Origin: Bacteroidota bacterium
Lineage (GTDB): Bacteria > Bacteroidota > Bacteroidia > NS11-12g > UBA955
DNA: 64,000 nt
Assembly: GCA_018333525.1 (NCBI GenBank)
Contig: JAGXTF010000105.1
Span: 29,336 to 93,335, forward strand
Reading direction: 5' to 3'
The notes beneath the pieces are model-generated. The model saw only the letters and a list, made by a program, of their open reading frames with translations, ran no database searches and was not told the origin of the DNA. Of this stretch, positions 51,844-60,075 are shown in pieces (position 1 is the stretch's first letter; each line of letters opens with the position of its first letter). A program made the position numbers and the translations under genes.

Positions 51844-54800
51844 TTAAACTTCTTCCTCTGCAGGCACCCACACCACCTGACCGGTTTGTTTGGCGAAGTC
51901 GCACCATTCGCAGTTATTACAGCCCTGCAAAAACTCCAGATTTTCCAGTTTGCGCTTGCCTTCCTTCACATATTCCCGCAGCAAATCCAGGTCCTCACCG
52001 GAATAAGTCATTTTCAACTGACCGAATTCTCCTTTATCGTTTTTGTCCAATAGATCCACAACTCCCATTGCGGCGCGCCAGTTTTTACCGCTTATTCCGT
52101 TGATTACCAAATGGTAAATTCCCAATTGAAACCAATAGGGTGGAGGCAATTTCCCTTCCATACTGCGTTCGGTTGGTACCTTGAATTTCTTTTCTGCATT
52201 CGCCGGATTGCCACTTTTGTAATCCACGATAACCACATCGTTGCCATGAAAAATTAACTTATCAGCAAAACCGCCAATCTCTACGCCATCAATTGCAGAC
52301 TGAAACCAGCGCTCGGTTATCACCACATTTTCCTTTTGAAATTCTTCCAATCTGGCGGCGTGGTATAATGGAAGCAGGTCCCTGCCTTGCTGCAGGCGCA
52401 TTTTGTAGGATTCTTCACTAAATGCAGCGCGTTTCCTATAGAGTTCATTCTCAAATTGGTAAACCAGTTCCGGTGCATCCCACCACTGCGGATGGTCTTT
52501 GTCTGTACCCGCAGCAACCCATTTGGCCAAAGCACCATGCAAAGCGGTACCATATGCAGCTGCTGCGTTTGGAGCCGAAGGAACACGCGCTATCCGCTGA
52601 AAATAGAATTTCAGTCCGCATTCAAAAAGTGTATAAAGGGTAGTGGGTGCGAAGCGAAAACCCTGAACCTGCTTGCGCAGCCATGCCTCCTGTTCGTTTC
52701 TCAATTTGGGTTTGCCGGTATGCATCAAAACCATTTCAGCCACATTTGCCATTTCAGATACCGGTATTTCTGTTGGTGCAGGTTCATTTTCCTGCATTTC
52801 TATCAGAAAGCGAGAGGGAATAAGGATGCTGCTTTTGGCATCTACTTTTTGTCTGGAACAGGAAATGGTGAGTCTGGATTTGGCTCTGGTCATAGCCACA
52901 TAAAACAGCCTTCTGCGTTCTTCAAATCCCTCTTCTGCATCTTGCTCATTGCTTCTCTCCATGCGCATTCCACGAATGAGCGCTGCTATTTTAAATGGCA
53001 ATGCATTGCTGCGGTCGCGTTCCCAAGCTTCCTGATCCCCGCTGATAATAAATACATGTTCAAATTCCAGGCCTTTCGCTCTGTGTGCTGTGGTCAGCAT
53101 CACTCCATCGGTATTTCCCAATCTCTTTTCCAAAGGAATTGCAATGCCGGCACCCAACATGGATTCTACTTCGGCAATAAAAGATTTGAGCGGCATAAAT
53201 GGATTGCGCTCATTGCGGGATACGGCAAATTCCATAAAACTGCTCAACACCTCCAGAATCCATTCCCTGTTGTGGTGTTTGAGCGCATATGACAAAAAAC
53301 CGCCTTTGGCATAAATGCTCTCAATTAATTGGGGCACAGTCAGCATTCCCGCTTCTTTCAGCCAAATTTCTGTTTCCCTCCATAGTGCAGAAATGGCTGC
53401 ACTCGGTGCGTTTTCACTGAACAGGTTTCCTTGAGAGGGTTTGCGCAACAGGCTTGCAAAGTGATCCCGCCAGTGCAATGGCTTGGTTTCCGAACTCAAC
53501 GCATAAATCTCCGATGAAATTTTGGCAATTTCATACGGACTGATTTCATACACCGGACTATGTAAAAGGGCATAAATCAAATGTTCTCCCTTATGCGGAA
53601 AATCCAGTTCCTCACTCAGATAGTTCAACCATTTAAGCAATTCCCGAACAATGGGTTCCTGCAAAACGTCGATGTCTTTTGCCAGTACAAATGGTATTTC
53701 CCGGGTTTTTAATACTTCTGCCAAATCCTCGGCCAGCCTGTGTTTGGAGTAAATTACCGCATGTTCATTCCACGGAATACCGGATTGGTGGCTTCTTTCC
53801 AATGCATCTGCAACTCCTATTGCTTCTGCAAAACGGTTTCTATATTGCAGTAATTCAGGTTCTGTTCCTGTTTCCAAATTCCCGGCGGCTACCAGTTCCT
53901 TGGTCAAAAACGAAAGTTTATTTACCAGTCTTTGCTGGTTGTGGTCAATTACTTTTTTAGCGGCATTCAGTATGTTTTGGGTACTTCTGTAATTACTGGT
54001 TAAAACTATAGTTTTGAGATTGGCGGCGTATTTATCGGCAAATGCCAACATATTGTCGACCCGGGCTCCCTGAAAGGCGTAAATACTCTGATCATCGTCG
54101 CCAACCACAAAGCAATTCGGATTTTCGTCCCAGTAAGAAATCAGTTGCATGAGGATATGGTTTTGCAAACCACTGGTATCCTGGTATTCATCCGCCAGCA
54201 CATATTGAAAACGCTCCTGATATCCCATTAGTAACTCTGCGTCTTCCTCAAAGGCGCGGGAAACCCAGTCCAGCATATCGCGAAATTCATACACTCCTGC
54301 ATCTGCTTTTAACTTTTGGTATTTTGGGTATTCCGCCGCCGCCGCAGTCAGTTTTTCCCATGCGGACGTCAGTTTATCGTAATCTGACTTTTTAATATCC
54401 CCTGCTGCAAAACCTTTATAAGCTCTTTTGTAAACCAGATCCGGAAAAGCTTCTTTGAAATGTTCCTCCTGTTTCAGTTGCTCTGCCCAGGATCGTATTT
54501 CCGTTACAGTATAACCTTCGTCCTGCATCAGGTCAAAAAGCGTACTCAGTTGCCTGCGAAGTACACCCGGATCTTCCTGATAATTTTTTATGGGGGAATT
54601 TGCAGGAAGTTCGCGGATCAACCTGTTCAGAATTTCCAGTTTTTCCATTTCATCCATCACGCGCAACTCGCGCTGGGAGAACTTCTCCTGATTTTCCTGA
54701 ATGATGCGGTTGCACAATCCGTGAAAGGTAAAAATGTGGACTTTATAAGCATCCGGGCCTAAAAATGCTGTAAGGCGCTGGCGCATGTTGGCAGCACCGC

Positions 54801-54999
54801 TTTCGGTGTAGGTAAGACAAAGTATCTCCTCCGGCTTGGTATCGGTAAGACGAAGTATGTTTAAAATGCGCGCGGCAAGTATCTGGGTTTTACCCGTTCC
54901 CGGACCTGCAATCACCATCACTGGACCTTCAATGGTGTTTACCGCAAGCTGCTGTTCCTCGTTTAATTTCCCATAAAGAATATCAAAATCTGTAGCCAT
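51844..54999 (-). CDS. UvrD-type helicase fused to Fe-S PD-(D/E)XK nuclease
   Basis: 1051 aa. The N-terminal two thirds are a superfamily 1A DNA helicase: EEQQLAVNTIEGPVMVIAGP with Walker A AGPGTGKT (residues 31-38), LTYTESGAANMRQRL, VLADEYQDTSGLQNHILMQL (motif II), VGDDDQSIYAFQGA (motif III) and TAHRAKGLEFEHVFI (motif V). The C-terminal third is a RecB/AddB-like nuclease with IVDYKSGNP. Cys1027, Cys1030 and Cys1033 in QGCNNCEWCDFA, with a Cys near residue 795 (FECGLKFYF), match the iron-sulfur staple of AddB and Cas4. It probably processes DNA ends in repair. No addAB partner gene is adjacent. Confidence 0.92.
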   Translation of the reverse strand: MATDFDILYGKLNEEQQLAVNTIEGPVMVIAGPGTGKTQILAARILNILRLTDTKPEEILCLTYTESGAANMRQRLTAFLGPDAYKVHIFTFHGLCNRIIQENQEKFSQRELRVMDEMEKLEILNRLIRELPANSPIKNYQEDPGVLRRQLSTLFDLMQDEGYTVTEIRSWAEQLKQEEHFKEAFPDLVYKRAYKGFAAGDIKKSDYDKLTSAWEKLTAAAAEYPKYQKLKADAGVYEFRDMLDWVSRAFEEDAELLMGYQERFQYVLADEYQDTSGLQNHILMQLISYWDENPNCFVVGDDDQSIYAFQGARVDNMLAFADKYAANLKTIVLTSNYRSTQNILNAAKKVIDHNQQRLVNKLSFLTKELVAAGNLETGTEPELLQYRNRFAEAIGVADALERSHQSGIPWNEHAVIYSKHRLAEDLAEVLKTREIPFVLAKDIDVLQEPIVRELLKWLNYLSEELDFPHKGEHLIYALLHSPVYEISPYEIAKISSEIYALSSETKPLHWRDHFASLLRKPSQGNLFSENAPSAAISALWRETEIWLKEAGMLTVPQLIESIYAKGGFLSYALKHHNREWILEVLSSFMEFAVSRNERNPFMPLKSFIAEVESMLGAGIAIPLEKRLGNTDGVMLTTAHRAKGLEFEHVFIISGDQEAWERDRSNALPFKIAALIRGMRMERSNEQDAEEGFEERRRLFYVAMTRAKSRLTISCSRQKVDAKSSILIPSRFLIEMQENEPAPTEIPVSEMANVAEMVLMHTGKPKLRNEQEAWLRKQVQGFRFAPTTLYTLFECGLKFYFQRIARVPSAPNAAAAYGTALHGALAKWVAAGTDKDHPQWWDAPELVYQFENELYRKRAAFSEESYKMRLQQGRDLLPLYHAARLEEFQKENVVITERWFQSAIDGVEIGGFADKLIFHGNDVVIVDYKSGNPANAEKKFKVPTERSMEGKLPPPYWFQLGIYHLVINGISGKNWRAAMGVVDLLDKNDKGEFGQLKMTYSGEDLDLLREYVKEGKRKLENLEFLQGCNNCEWCDFAKQTGQVVWVPAEEEV

Positions 55000-55076
55000 A
55001 AGAGAGTTACGAATAACCGCAAAAAGAAGGACTTTTTTATGTGGGAAGTTAGATGTCAGAAGTGGGAAGTGGTCCC

Positions 55077-55147
55077 GTTGTCGGTATTCGCTTTCAGCGT
55101 TTTTGGTTATCCGCGTCGCTGGTTATCGGCTGAAAGCTACCGACGAC
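55077..55147. repeat. Palindromic element, copy 1
   Basis: Outer arms GTTGTCGGTA and TACCGACGAC (one mismatch), inner arms GCTTTCAGC and GCTGAAAGC, 3-nt bulge on the left arm, and a ~30-nt loop with TTATCCGCGTCGC. It would fold into a 19-bp stem. Confidence 0.88.
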
Positions 55148-55208
55148 GAACATCCTCCTACCAACTTCGATCCGAAGATTTACCAAACTCCCAAAAGCAC
55201 CCCGTCCC

Positions 55209-55280
55209 GTTGTCGGTATACGCTTTCAGCGTTTTTGGTTATCCGCGTCGCAGGTTATTCGGCTGAAAGCTACCGACAAC
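55209..55280. repeat. Palindromic element, copy 2
   Basis: The same arms with perfect outer pairing (GTTGTCGGTA with TACCGACAAC) and one extra base in the loop. It starts 132 nt after copy 1; the sequence after it shares further words with the sequence after copy 3 (GCCAA-TCC, CAAAACG-type and TTCGAAGC). Confidence 0.88.
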
Positions 55281-55319
55281 GCCAACTCCCAGATAAAACG
55301 CACTTTCGAAGCCCGTCCC

Positions 55320-55390
55320 GTTGTCGGTAAACGCTTTCAGCGTTTTTGATTATCCGCGTCGCTGGTTATCGGCTGAAAGCTACCGACAAC
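55320..55390. repeat. Palindromic element, copy 3
   Basis: The same arms, perfect outer and inner pairing, starts 111 nt after copy 2. It is preceded, like the others, by GTCCC. Confidence 0.88.
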
Positions 55391-55426
55391 GCCAATTCCT
55401 ACTCAAAACGTTTTTTCGAAGCACCT

Positions 55427-55451
55427 ACAAAATGCCAGAATGGCATTTTGT
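55427..55451. promoter_or_regulatory. Perfect dyad upstream of hsp20
   Basis: ACAAAATGCCA and TGGCATTTTGT are perfect 11-bp arms around GAA, about 100 nt before the hsp20 start. It could be a heat-shock operator or a terminator-like hairpin. It does not match CIRCE. Confidence 0.5.
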
Positions 55452-55553
55452 TCTGCTCCAAACCACCCAATCCAGCCAAAAAGTCTTGTTTATTCAATTG
55501 GAACGGCCTTTGAAAAATACCAGGTATAAACACAATTAAAAATATTTAAAGAT

Positions 55554-55997
55554 ATGAAACTCGTAAGAACCAACAGACCAAATGCACTGGATGTATTTAA
55601 TCCAAATGTGGTAAACCGCTTTTTCAGCGATGTATGGAACAATTTTGAAGAAGAATTCACTCCCGCGATGAGCAATTTCAAACCAGGTTCAGAAATTGTA
55701 AAAAATGAAAATGGCTTTGAAGTAAAAGTGAGTTTGCCCGGTGTGAAAAAAGAAGATGTGAAAATTGAACTGGATGGTAACGTATTATCCATTAGCGGGG
55801 AGCGCAAAAACGAACATACTGAAAACAAAAACAATGTATTGCGCAGTGAGATTAGCTACGGTAAATTTAGCAGAAGCTTTACCCTGAGCGCAGATATTGA
55901 TCGCACTAAAATTGAGGCAAACTTCGAAGACGGCATGCTGAAAATGCAGTTGCCGGTGGTGGAGAAGGCACTTGCACAAACCATAGAAATTAAATAA
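55554..55997 (+). CDS. Small heat shock protein Hsp20
   Basis: 147 aa, an ATP-independent holdase chaperone. The alpha-crystallin domain spans residues about 40-140: FEVKVSLPGVKKEDVKIELD, LSISGERKNEH, then SYGKFSRSFTLSADIDRTKI and FEDGMLKMQLPV. The short N-terminal arm (LVRTNRPNALDVFNPNVVNR) and the C-terminal IEIK tail fit the family. It is a single-gene unit with a strong terminator. Confidence 0.95.
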   Translation: MKLVRTNRPNALDVFNPNVVNRFFSDVWNNFEEEFTPAMSNFKPGSEIVKNENGFEVKVSLPGVKKEDVKIELDGNVLSISGERKNEHTENKNNVLRSEISYGKFSRSFTLSADIDRTKIEANFEDGMLKMQLPVVEKALAQTIEIK

Positions 55998-56031
55998 GGG
56001 GTAGATTTAGTAATTGTATTTTTCATAGGTG

Positions 56032-56059
56032 AACCGGGACCATTGGTCCCGGTTTTTTT
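56032..56059 (+). terminator. Terminator after hsp20
   Basis: A perfect 10-bp stem (56032-56041 with 56045-56054), loop ATT, followed by a T-run to 56059. Confidence 0.92.
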
Positions 56060-56327
56060 GTTTAATATGCGCATTCATTATGGTGGCCAAATATTTCCGA
56101 ACAGAAACTTTGGATTCAAATAATTGCCGGTATAGGTTTCAAAGAAATTTTCAGTAATAAGAATTTCTTGACAAAAGATTTATGAAAATTTGCAAACCCC
56201 GGTGTCTGTAAATTGGCTTTTCGCTAATAATAAAAACTCCATTCCTGAAAAGCGCACCTGAATTTCTTTATACCTGACGTAGGTTTGTCTGGTAAAGATT
56301 TACCATTTCTTCATTCCTGAAAAACCA
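56060..56327 (+). other. Intergenic region before the acyltransferase
   Basis: 268 nt, AT-rich, no gene seen. A perfect TAGGTTTG box (56280-56287) would give the acyltransferase a leader of about 35 nt. The word CATTCCTGAAAA occurs twice (near 56242 and 56312). Confidence 0.5.
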
Positions 56328-57086
56328 ATGAAAAAACTAACCATTATTGCCGAATTGTATTATTTTGTTCTCTCCAGAAGGTATAAAATTTCATTAAAAG
56401 GAGAGGAGCTTTTAAATCCAAAAGGCGCAAGATTAATTTTACCCAACCATCCCGCTCAAATCGATGCACCGTTGTTGTCATTGATCTTATACAGGCGCTG
56501 CGATGTAGTTCCGGTAGTTTCTGAAAGGTTTATGAATATGCCATTAATCGGCTATTTTGTAAAAGCCCTCGGATCCATTCCGGTTAGTGATTTGAAATTC
56601 GGTAACCGCGATCCCAAAGTGCTGGATACAATTCATGAAGGCGTTAAACAGGGATTAAAAAATGGGAAATCTATTTTAATCTATCCCGCTGGAAATATCA
56701 CCAGAACGCAACTGGAAGTAATTAAAAACAAACAAAGTGCATTTGCTGTGGCATCCACTTTAACGGATAATGTGCAGGTCATCGGTGCGCGAATTCACGG
56801 TCTGCGTGGCAGTATGTGGGCTGTTTCCAATACCGGAAAACTCCCGAATTTTGGACAGGCAGCATTAAAAAGTACCCTGTACCTGCTCGCCAATTTTATT
56901 TTCTTTTTGCCAAAACGCAATGTGTCTATTGAATTTATAGATATCACAGAAGAAATACGAGCAAAGGCAAAAACAGACAGGTCAACTTTCAATCGTTATC
57001 TCGAAGATTTTTATAATCTCAATGGCCCCGAACCGGATACCTATGTCAAATACATTTCGTATTTGCCGGGAAAAAGTAGGGTCTGA
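56328..57086 (+). CDS. PlsC-like lysophospholipid acyltransferase
   Basis: 252 aa. The acyltransferase motifs are LPNHPAQIDAPLLS (NHxxxxD), ERFMNMPLIGYFVKALGSIP (motif II) and SILIYPAGNITR, where the usual EGTR block reads PAGNITR. Hydrophobic stretches near residues 45 and 200 suggest attachment to the inner membrane. It could acylate a lysophospholipid or another lipid; the altered third motif is a reason for caution over the exact substrate. Confidence 0.82.
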   Translation: MKKLTIIAELYYFVLSRRYKISLKGEELLNPKGARLILPNHPAQIDAPLLSLILYRRCDVVPVVSERFMNMPLIGYFVKALGSIPVSDLKFGNRDPKVLDTIHEGVKQGLKNGKSILIYPAGNITRTQLEVIKNKQSAFAVASTLTDNVQVIGARIHGLRGSMWAVSNTGKLPNFGQAALKSTLYLLANFIFFLPKRNVSIEFIDITEEIRAKAKTDRSTFNRYLEDFYNLNGPEPDTYVKYISYLPGKSRV

Positions 57087-57134
57087 AGTGAGAAGTTTTT
57101 TGGTCTGACAGGAGGGTGGTTCGAAGGTGGTCCC

Positions 57135-57205
57135 GTTGTCGGTAAAAGCTTTTAGCAAATTTGGTTGTCCGCGTCGCTGTTTTTCGGCTGAAAGCTACCG
57201 ACAAT
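57135..57205. repeat. Palindromic element, copy 4
   Basis: GTTGTCGGTA, AAA, GCTTTTAGC, a diverged loop that keeps GTCCGCGTCGCTG, then GCTGAAAGC and TACCGACAAT. It has more changes than copies 1-3 but the same layout and the same preceding GTCCC. It lies 4 nt before the TetR operator. Confidence 0.85.
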
Positions 57206-57209
57206 GCCC

Positions 57210-57235
57210 ATATTTTAATCATTTGATTAAAATAT
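57210..57235. promoter_or_regulatory. Perfect 26-bp operator before the efflux operon
   Basis: ATATTTTAATCA, TT, TGATTAAAATAT: a perfect palindrome with 12-bp arms. It overlaps the -33 box of the tetR promoter and is a typical site for a TetR-family dimer, probably the product of the next gene. Confidence 0.78.
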
Positions 57236-57266
57236 TTGTTTAATTTCCAAATTCGATTTTCCTTTG
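57235..57266 (+). promoter_or_regulatory. Promoter of the tetR-efflux operon
   Basis: TTTG (57235-57238), 20 nt, then TTCCTTTG (57259-57266), one base from the TAnnTTTG consensus. The -33 element touches the palindrome, so a bound repressor would block RNA polymerase. The ATG at 57280 is 13 nt downstream. Confidence 0.6.
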
Positions 57267-57279
57267 TACCGGAAAATCA

Positions 57280-57897
57280 ATGGCCAAAAAGATTCAGAAA
57301 GACAAAGACCTCAGCACCGAAGCGCGAATCAGGGAAGCGGCACGTAAAGTGTTTCTCAAAAAAGGGTACTCCGGCGCCAGAACCAGAGATATTGCAGAAG
57401 AGGCCGGCATCAACCTGGCTTTACTCAATTATTATTTCCGCAGCAAAGAGAAATTATTTGAACAGGTGATGCTGGAAAAAATGCAGAAACTCTTTGGTCA
57501 GGTTCTCATTATTCTCAACCAACCCGATAATTCGGTGGAAGAAAAAATTGAAAATTTCACCGCTTACTATATCGAAATGTTGCTGGAAAACCCGGACCTG
57601 CCTCTTTTTGTGCTCAGCGAAATTCACAAAAGCGCAGAAAATATCACCCATGAATTTCAGCCCCAAAAAATTCTTTTGGAATCGGTTTTTGTAAAACAAC
57701 TGGCAAAATCCTATCCGCATATTCATCCCCTGCAATTTTTGTTTAGCCTTTTGGGAATGACCATTTTCCCATTTATCGCACGTCCGCTGCTCAACAGCTC
57801 TGGTACTTTGCCACAGGATATTTTTCAAATGATGATGAAACAAAGAGAAGTCCTTATTCCCAAATGGGCTGATGCGATTTTAAAAATAAAAGAATGA
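57280..57897 (+). CDS. TetR/AcrR-family regulator of the efflux operon
   Basis: 205 aa. The N-terminal helix-turn-helix is clear: RIREAARKVFLKKGYSGART then IAEEAGINLALLNYYFRSKE and LFEQVM. The C-terminal ligand domain is diverged, as usual, and ends with a helix rich in Met and Lys. It is the first gene of the operon and probably represses itself and the six genes after it through the palindrome at 57210-57235. The inducer is likely to be a pump substrate. TolC starts 25 nt downstream. Confidence 0.93.
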   Translation: MAKKIQKDKDLSTEARIREAARKVFLKKGYSGARTRDIAEEAGINLALLNYYFRSKEKLFEQVMLEKMQKLFGQVLIILNQPDNSVEEKIENFTAYYIEMLLENPDLPLFVLSEIHKSAENITHEFQPQKILLESVFVKQLAKSYPHIHPLQFLFSLLGMTIFPFIARPLLNSSGTLPQDIFQMMMKQREVLIPKWADAILKIKE

Positions 57898-57922
57898 ATC
57901 CAAAATTTAAAAAGAAAATGAA

Positions 57923-59182
57923 ATGAAAAAGTATATCTCCATAGCATTTACCTGCATATTATTTTTGGTTCAAAACAGCTTTGGACAAAACATTACTCTG
58001 GAAGAATGTGTGAAAAAAGCCATAGAAAATTATCCGCTTGTAAAACAAAACGAGTTGTTGGAATTGACGGCAAATATCCAAAGTGATAACCTCTCCAAAC
58101 TCTGGTTCCCGCAAGTTCAGATTGCAGGCCAGGCAACCTACCAAAGCGATGTAACCGGGCTGCCCATTAAACTTCCAAACGTGGAAATTCCAAAACTAAG
58201 TAAAGACCAGTATAAGCTTTTTGCGGAAATCAATCAGAGCATTTACGATGGCGGGTGGAACCAGGCACAGAAAAAATTAATTACAGGAAATACAACCATA
58301 GAACATGAAAAAATAAATGTGGAATTGTATCGAATAAAAGAAAAAGTAGAGCAATTGTTTTTCGGAATCCTCATGATTCGCGAACAAAAAAAGCAATTGC
58401 AATTGCTGGTTTCAGATCTACTCGCAGCACTGCAGAAAACCAATGTGGCGGTGAAGAATGGCATCGCGCTTCAACTTTCTGCAGACCTGATTCAGGTGGA
58501 AATTCTGAAACAAAACCAGCGCATGACAGAATTAAATGCAAGCGAATCCGGATTCATTGATGCATTGGAATTGTTTGTGCAAATGCAATTAAACAACAAT
58601 TTCACTTTCGTAACTCCAACTTTAGCCCAACAGTTAAATGAATTAAAAAGGCCCGAATTGCAATTGTACGAAACCCAGAAAAATCTTTTTCTGGCGCAGA
58701 GCGATATACTCCGATCCAAAACGATGCCCAGGCTCAATCTCTTTGCCCAGGCGGGTTATGGACGCCCTGCACTGAATATGTTGAGCAATAGTTTTGATCC
58801 GTATGCAATCGGCGGTTTGCGTTTAAACTGGAATATTTCTTCTTTTTATACCTATAAAAAAGAAACGCGATTGCTGGATTTACAACGCCAACAAATCGAT
58901 ATTCAAAAAGAAGTATTTACCTTTCAAACCAAAGTACAACAAGCACAACAGGATGCTGAAATTAAAAAAATATCGCAACTCATCCAACAGGATGACGAAA
59001 TTATTTCTTTGCGAAAAACCATTAAAAATACAGCACAGGTTCAGTTGGATAACGGCGTCATACAAACCGACGATTATCTGCGCTATACCAATGCCGAGGA
59101 CCAGGCCATTCAAAACAAAATTGTACATCAGATGCAATGGATGATGGCCATTTACAATTACAACCACCTTACAGGAAATTAA
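57923..59182 (+). CDS. TolC-family outer membrane efflux protein
   Basis: 419 aa with a signal peptide (MKKYISIAFTCILFLVQNSFGQ). The duplicated coiled-coil layout of TolC is visible as two long helical parts (residues 120-220 and 310-410), with TLEECVKKAIENYPLVKQNE as the first family block. It should form the trimeric exit channel of the pump encoded downstream. The gene ends 2 nt before the adaptor gene. Confidence 0.92.
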   Translation: MKKYISIAFTCILFLVQNSFGQNITLEECVKKAIENYPLVKQNELLELTANIQSDNLSKLWFPQVQIAGQATYQSDVTGLPIKLPNVEIPKLSKDQYKLFAEINQSIYDGGWNQAQKKLITGNTTIEHEKINVELYRIKEKVEQLFFGILMIREQKKQLQLLVSDLLAALQKTNVAVKNGIALQLSADLIQVEILKQNQRMTELNASESGFIDALELFVQMQLNNNFTFVTPTLAQQLNELKRPELQLYETQKNLFLAQSDILRSKTMPRLNLFAQAGYGRPALNMLSNSFDPYAIGGLRLNWNISSFYTYKKETRLLDLQRQQIDIQKEVFTFQTKVQQAQQDAEIKKISQLIQQDDEIISLRKTIKNTAQVQLDNGVIQTDDYLRYTNAEDQAIQNKIVHQMQWMMAIYNYNHLTGN

Positions 59183-59184
59183 AA

Positions 59185-60075
59185 ATGAAAAATATATTCT
59201 GGAGTTTTTCTGCATGTTTATTTTTGATGGCATGCGGCGATAAAGAAAAAAAATACGATGCAACCGGAACTTTCGAAGCGCGTGAAACCATCATCTCAGC
59301 GCAGGCTGCCGGCATTATCCAACAATTCCAATTGAAGGAAGGTGCAGTGCTGAATGCTGGAGATTATCTCGGATTTATTGACACTGCACAATTGTATTTG
59401 CGCAAAAAACAAATACTCGCACAAATTGCTTCTCTGCATAGCAAATCGCCCAATATTTCCTTACAAATTGCAGTTTTGGAAAGTCAGTTAAAGCAGGCCA
59501 AACACGAAAACCAGCGTATAGAAAAATTATTTGCAGGCGGAGCGGCAACCCAAAAACAGCTCGATGATTCGCGGAGTTTGGTGGCAACCCTTCAGGCCCA
59601 AATTGATGCGCAAAATTCTTCCCTTGGCACAGTAAGTCGTGGTTTGGGACAAGATGCAGTTTCGCTTCGTGTTCAATTGGAACAGACCAATGATATTATC
59701 GAAGACAGCAAAATTGTAAATCCAATCAAAGGGACAGTAATTCTGAAATATGCAGAGCCATTTGAAATGGCAACACCCGGAAAACCCATGTACAAAATCG
59801 CGGATTTGGATACCATGATTTTGCGTGCATACATTACAGCAGACCAATATGCCAATGTAAAAACTGGTAAAACTGTAAAAGTATATACAGATTCCGATAA
59901 AGGGGAGACCAAAGAATATTCGGGTGTCATTACCTGGATCAACAACAAAGCCGAATTCACGCCCAAAACCATTCAAACCAAAAACGAACGCGCCAACCTG
60001 GTATATGCCATTAAAATTGCCGTAAAAAATGATGGTATTTTAAAAATTGGAATGTATGGAGAAGTAAAATTCTGA
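59185..60075 (+). CDS. HlyD-type periplasmic adaptor lipoprotein
   Basis: 296 aa from ATG 59185. The lipoprotein signal MKNIFWSFSACLFLMAC ends in a Cys, so it is anchored to a membrane. It has the biotinyl/lipoyl half-motifs (ISAQAAGIIQQFQLKEGAVL and DSKIVNPIKGTVILKYAEPF), a coiled-coil hairpin between them (residues 75-150) and a beta barrel (GKTVKVYTDSDKGETKEYSG). It links the inner membrane transporter to TolC. Its TGA overlaps the next ATG (TGATG). Confidence 0.93.
   Translation: MKNIFWSFSACLFLMACGDKEKKYDATGTFEARETIISAQAAGIIQQFQLKEGAVLNAGDYLGFIDTAQLYLRKKQILAQIASLHSKSPNISLQIAVLESQLKQAKHENQRIEKLFAGGAATQKQLDDSRSLVATLQAQIDAQNSSLGTVSRGLGQDAVSLRVQLEQTNDIIEDSKIVNPIKGTVILKYAEPFEMATPGKPMYKIADLDTMILRAYITADQYANVKTGKTVKVYTDSDKGETKEYSGVITWINNKAEFTPKTIQTKNERANLVYAIKIAVKNDGILKIGMYGEVKF

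Larger units (their letters stand above)
55000..55553. other. Palindrome-rich intergenic region before hsp20
   Basis: 554 nt, no credible gene. It holds three copies of a ~71-nt palindromic element and a separate 11-bp dyad close to hsp20. Short frames that cross it on the plus strand are built from the repeats. Confidence 0.75.

Noticed and set aside
52387..53292. 301-codon plus-strand frame inside the helicase-nuclease gene
   Set aside because: Its translation is rich in Cys, Phe and Ser without motifs, while the opposite strand encodes helicase motifs V-VI and the nuclease.
55077..55390. Possible CRISPR array (regularly spaced repeats)
   Set aside because: Repeats are ~71 nt and spacing is 132 and 111 nt. 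The intervals share words with one another and are not unique spacers, and no cas gene is near.
55441..55456. Sigma-54 promoter (TGGCA...CTGC) before hsp20
   Set aside because: The GG-to-GC distance is one base too long and the -12 part lacks TTGC; the bases are part of the perfect dyad.
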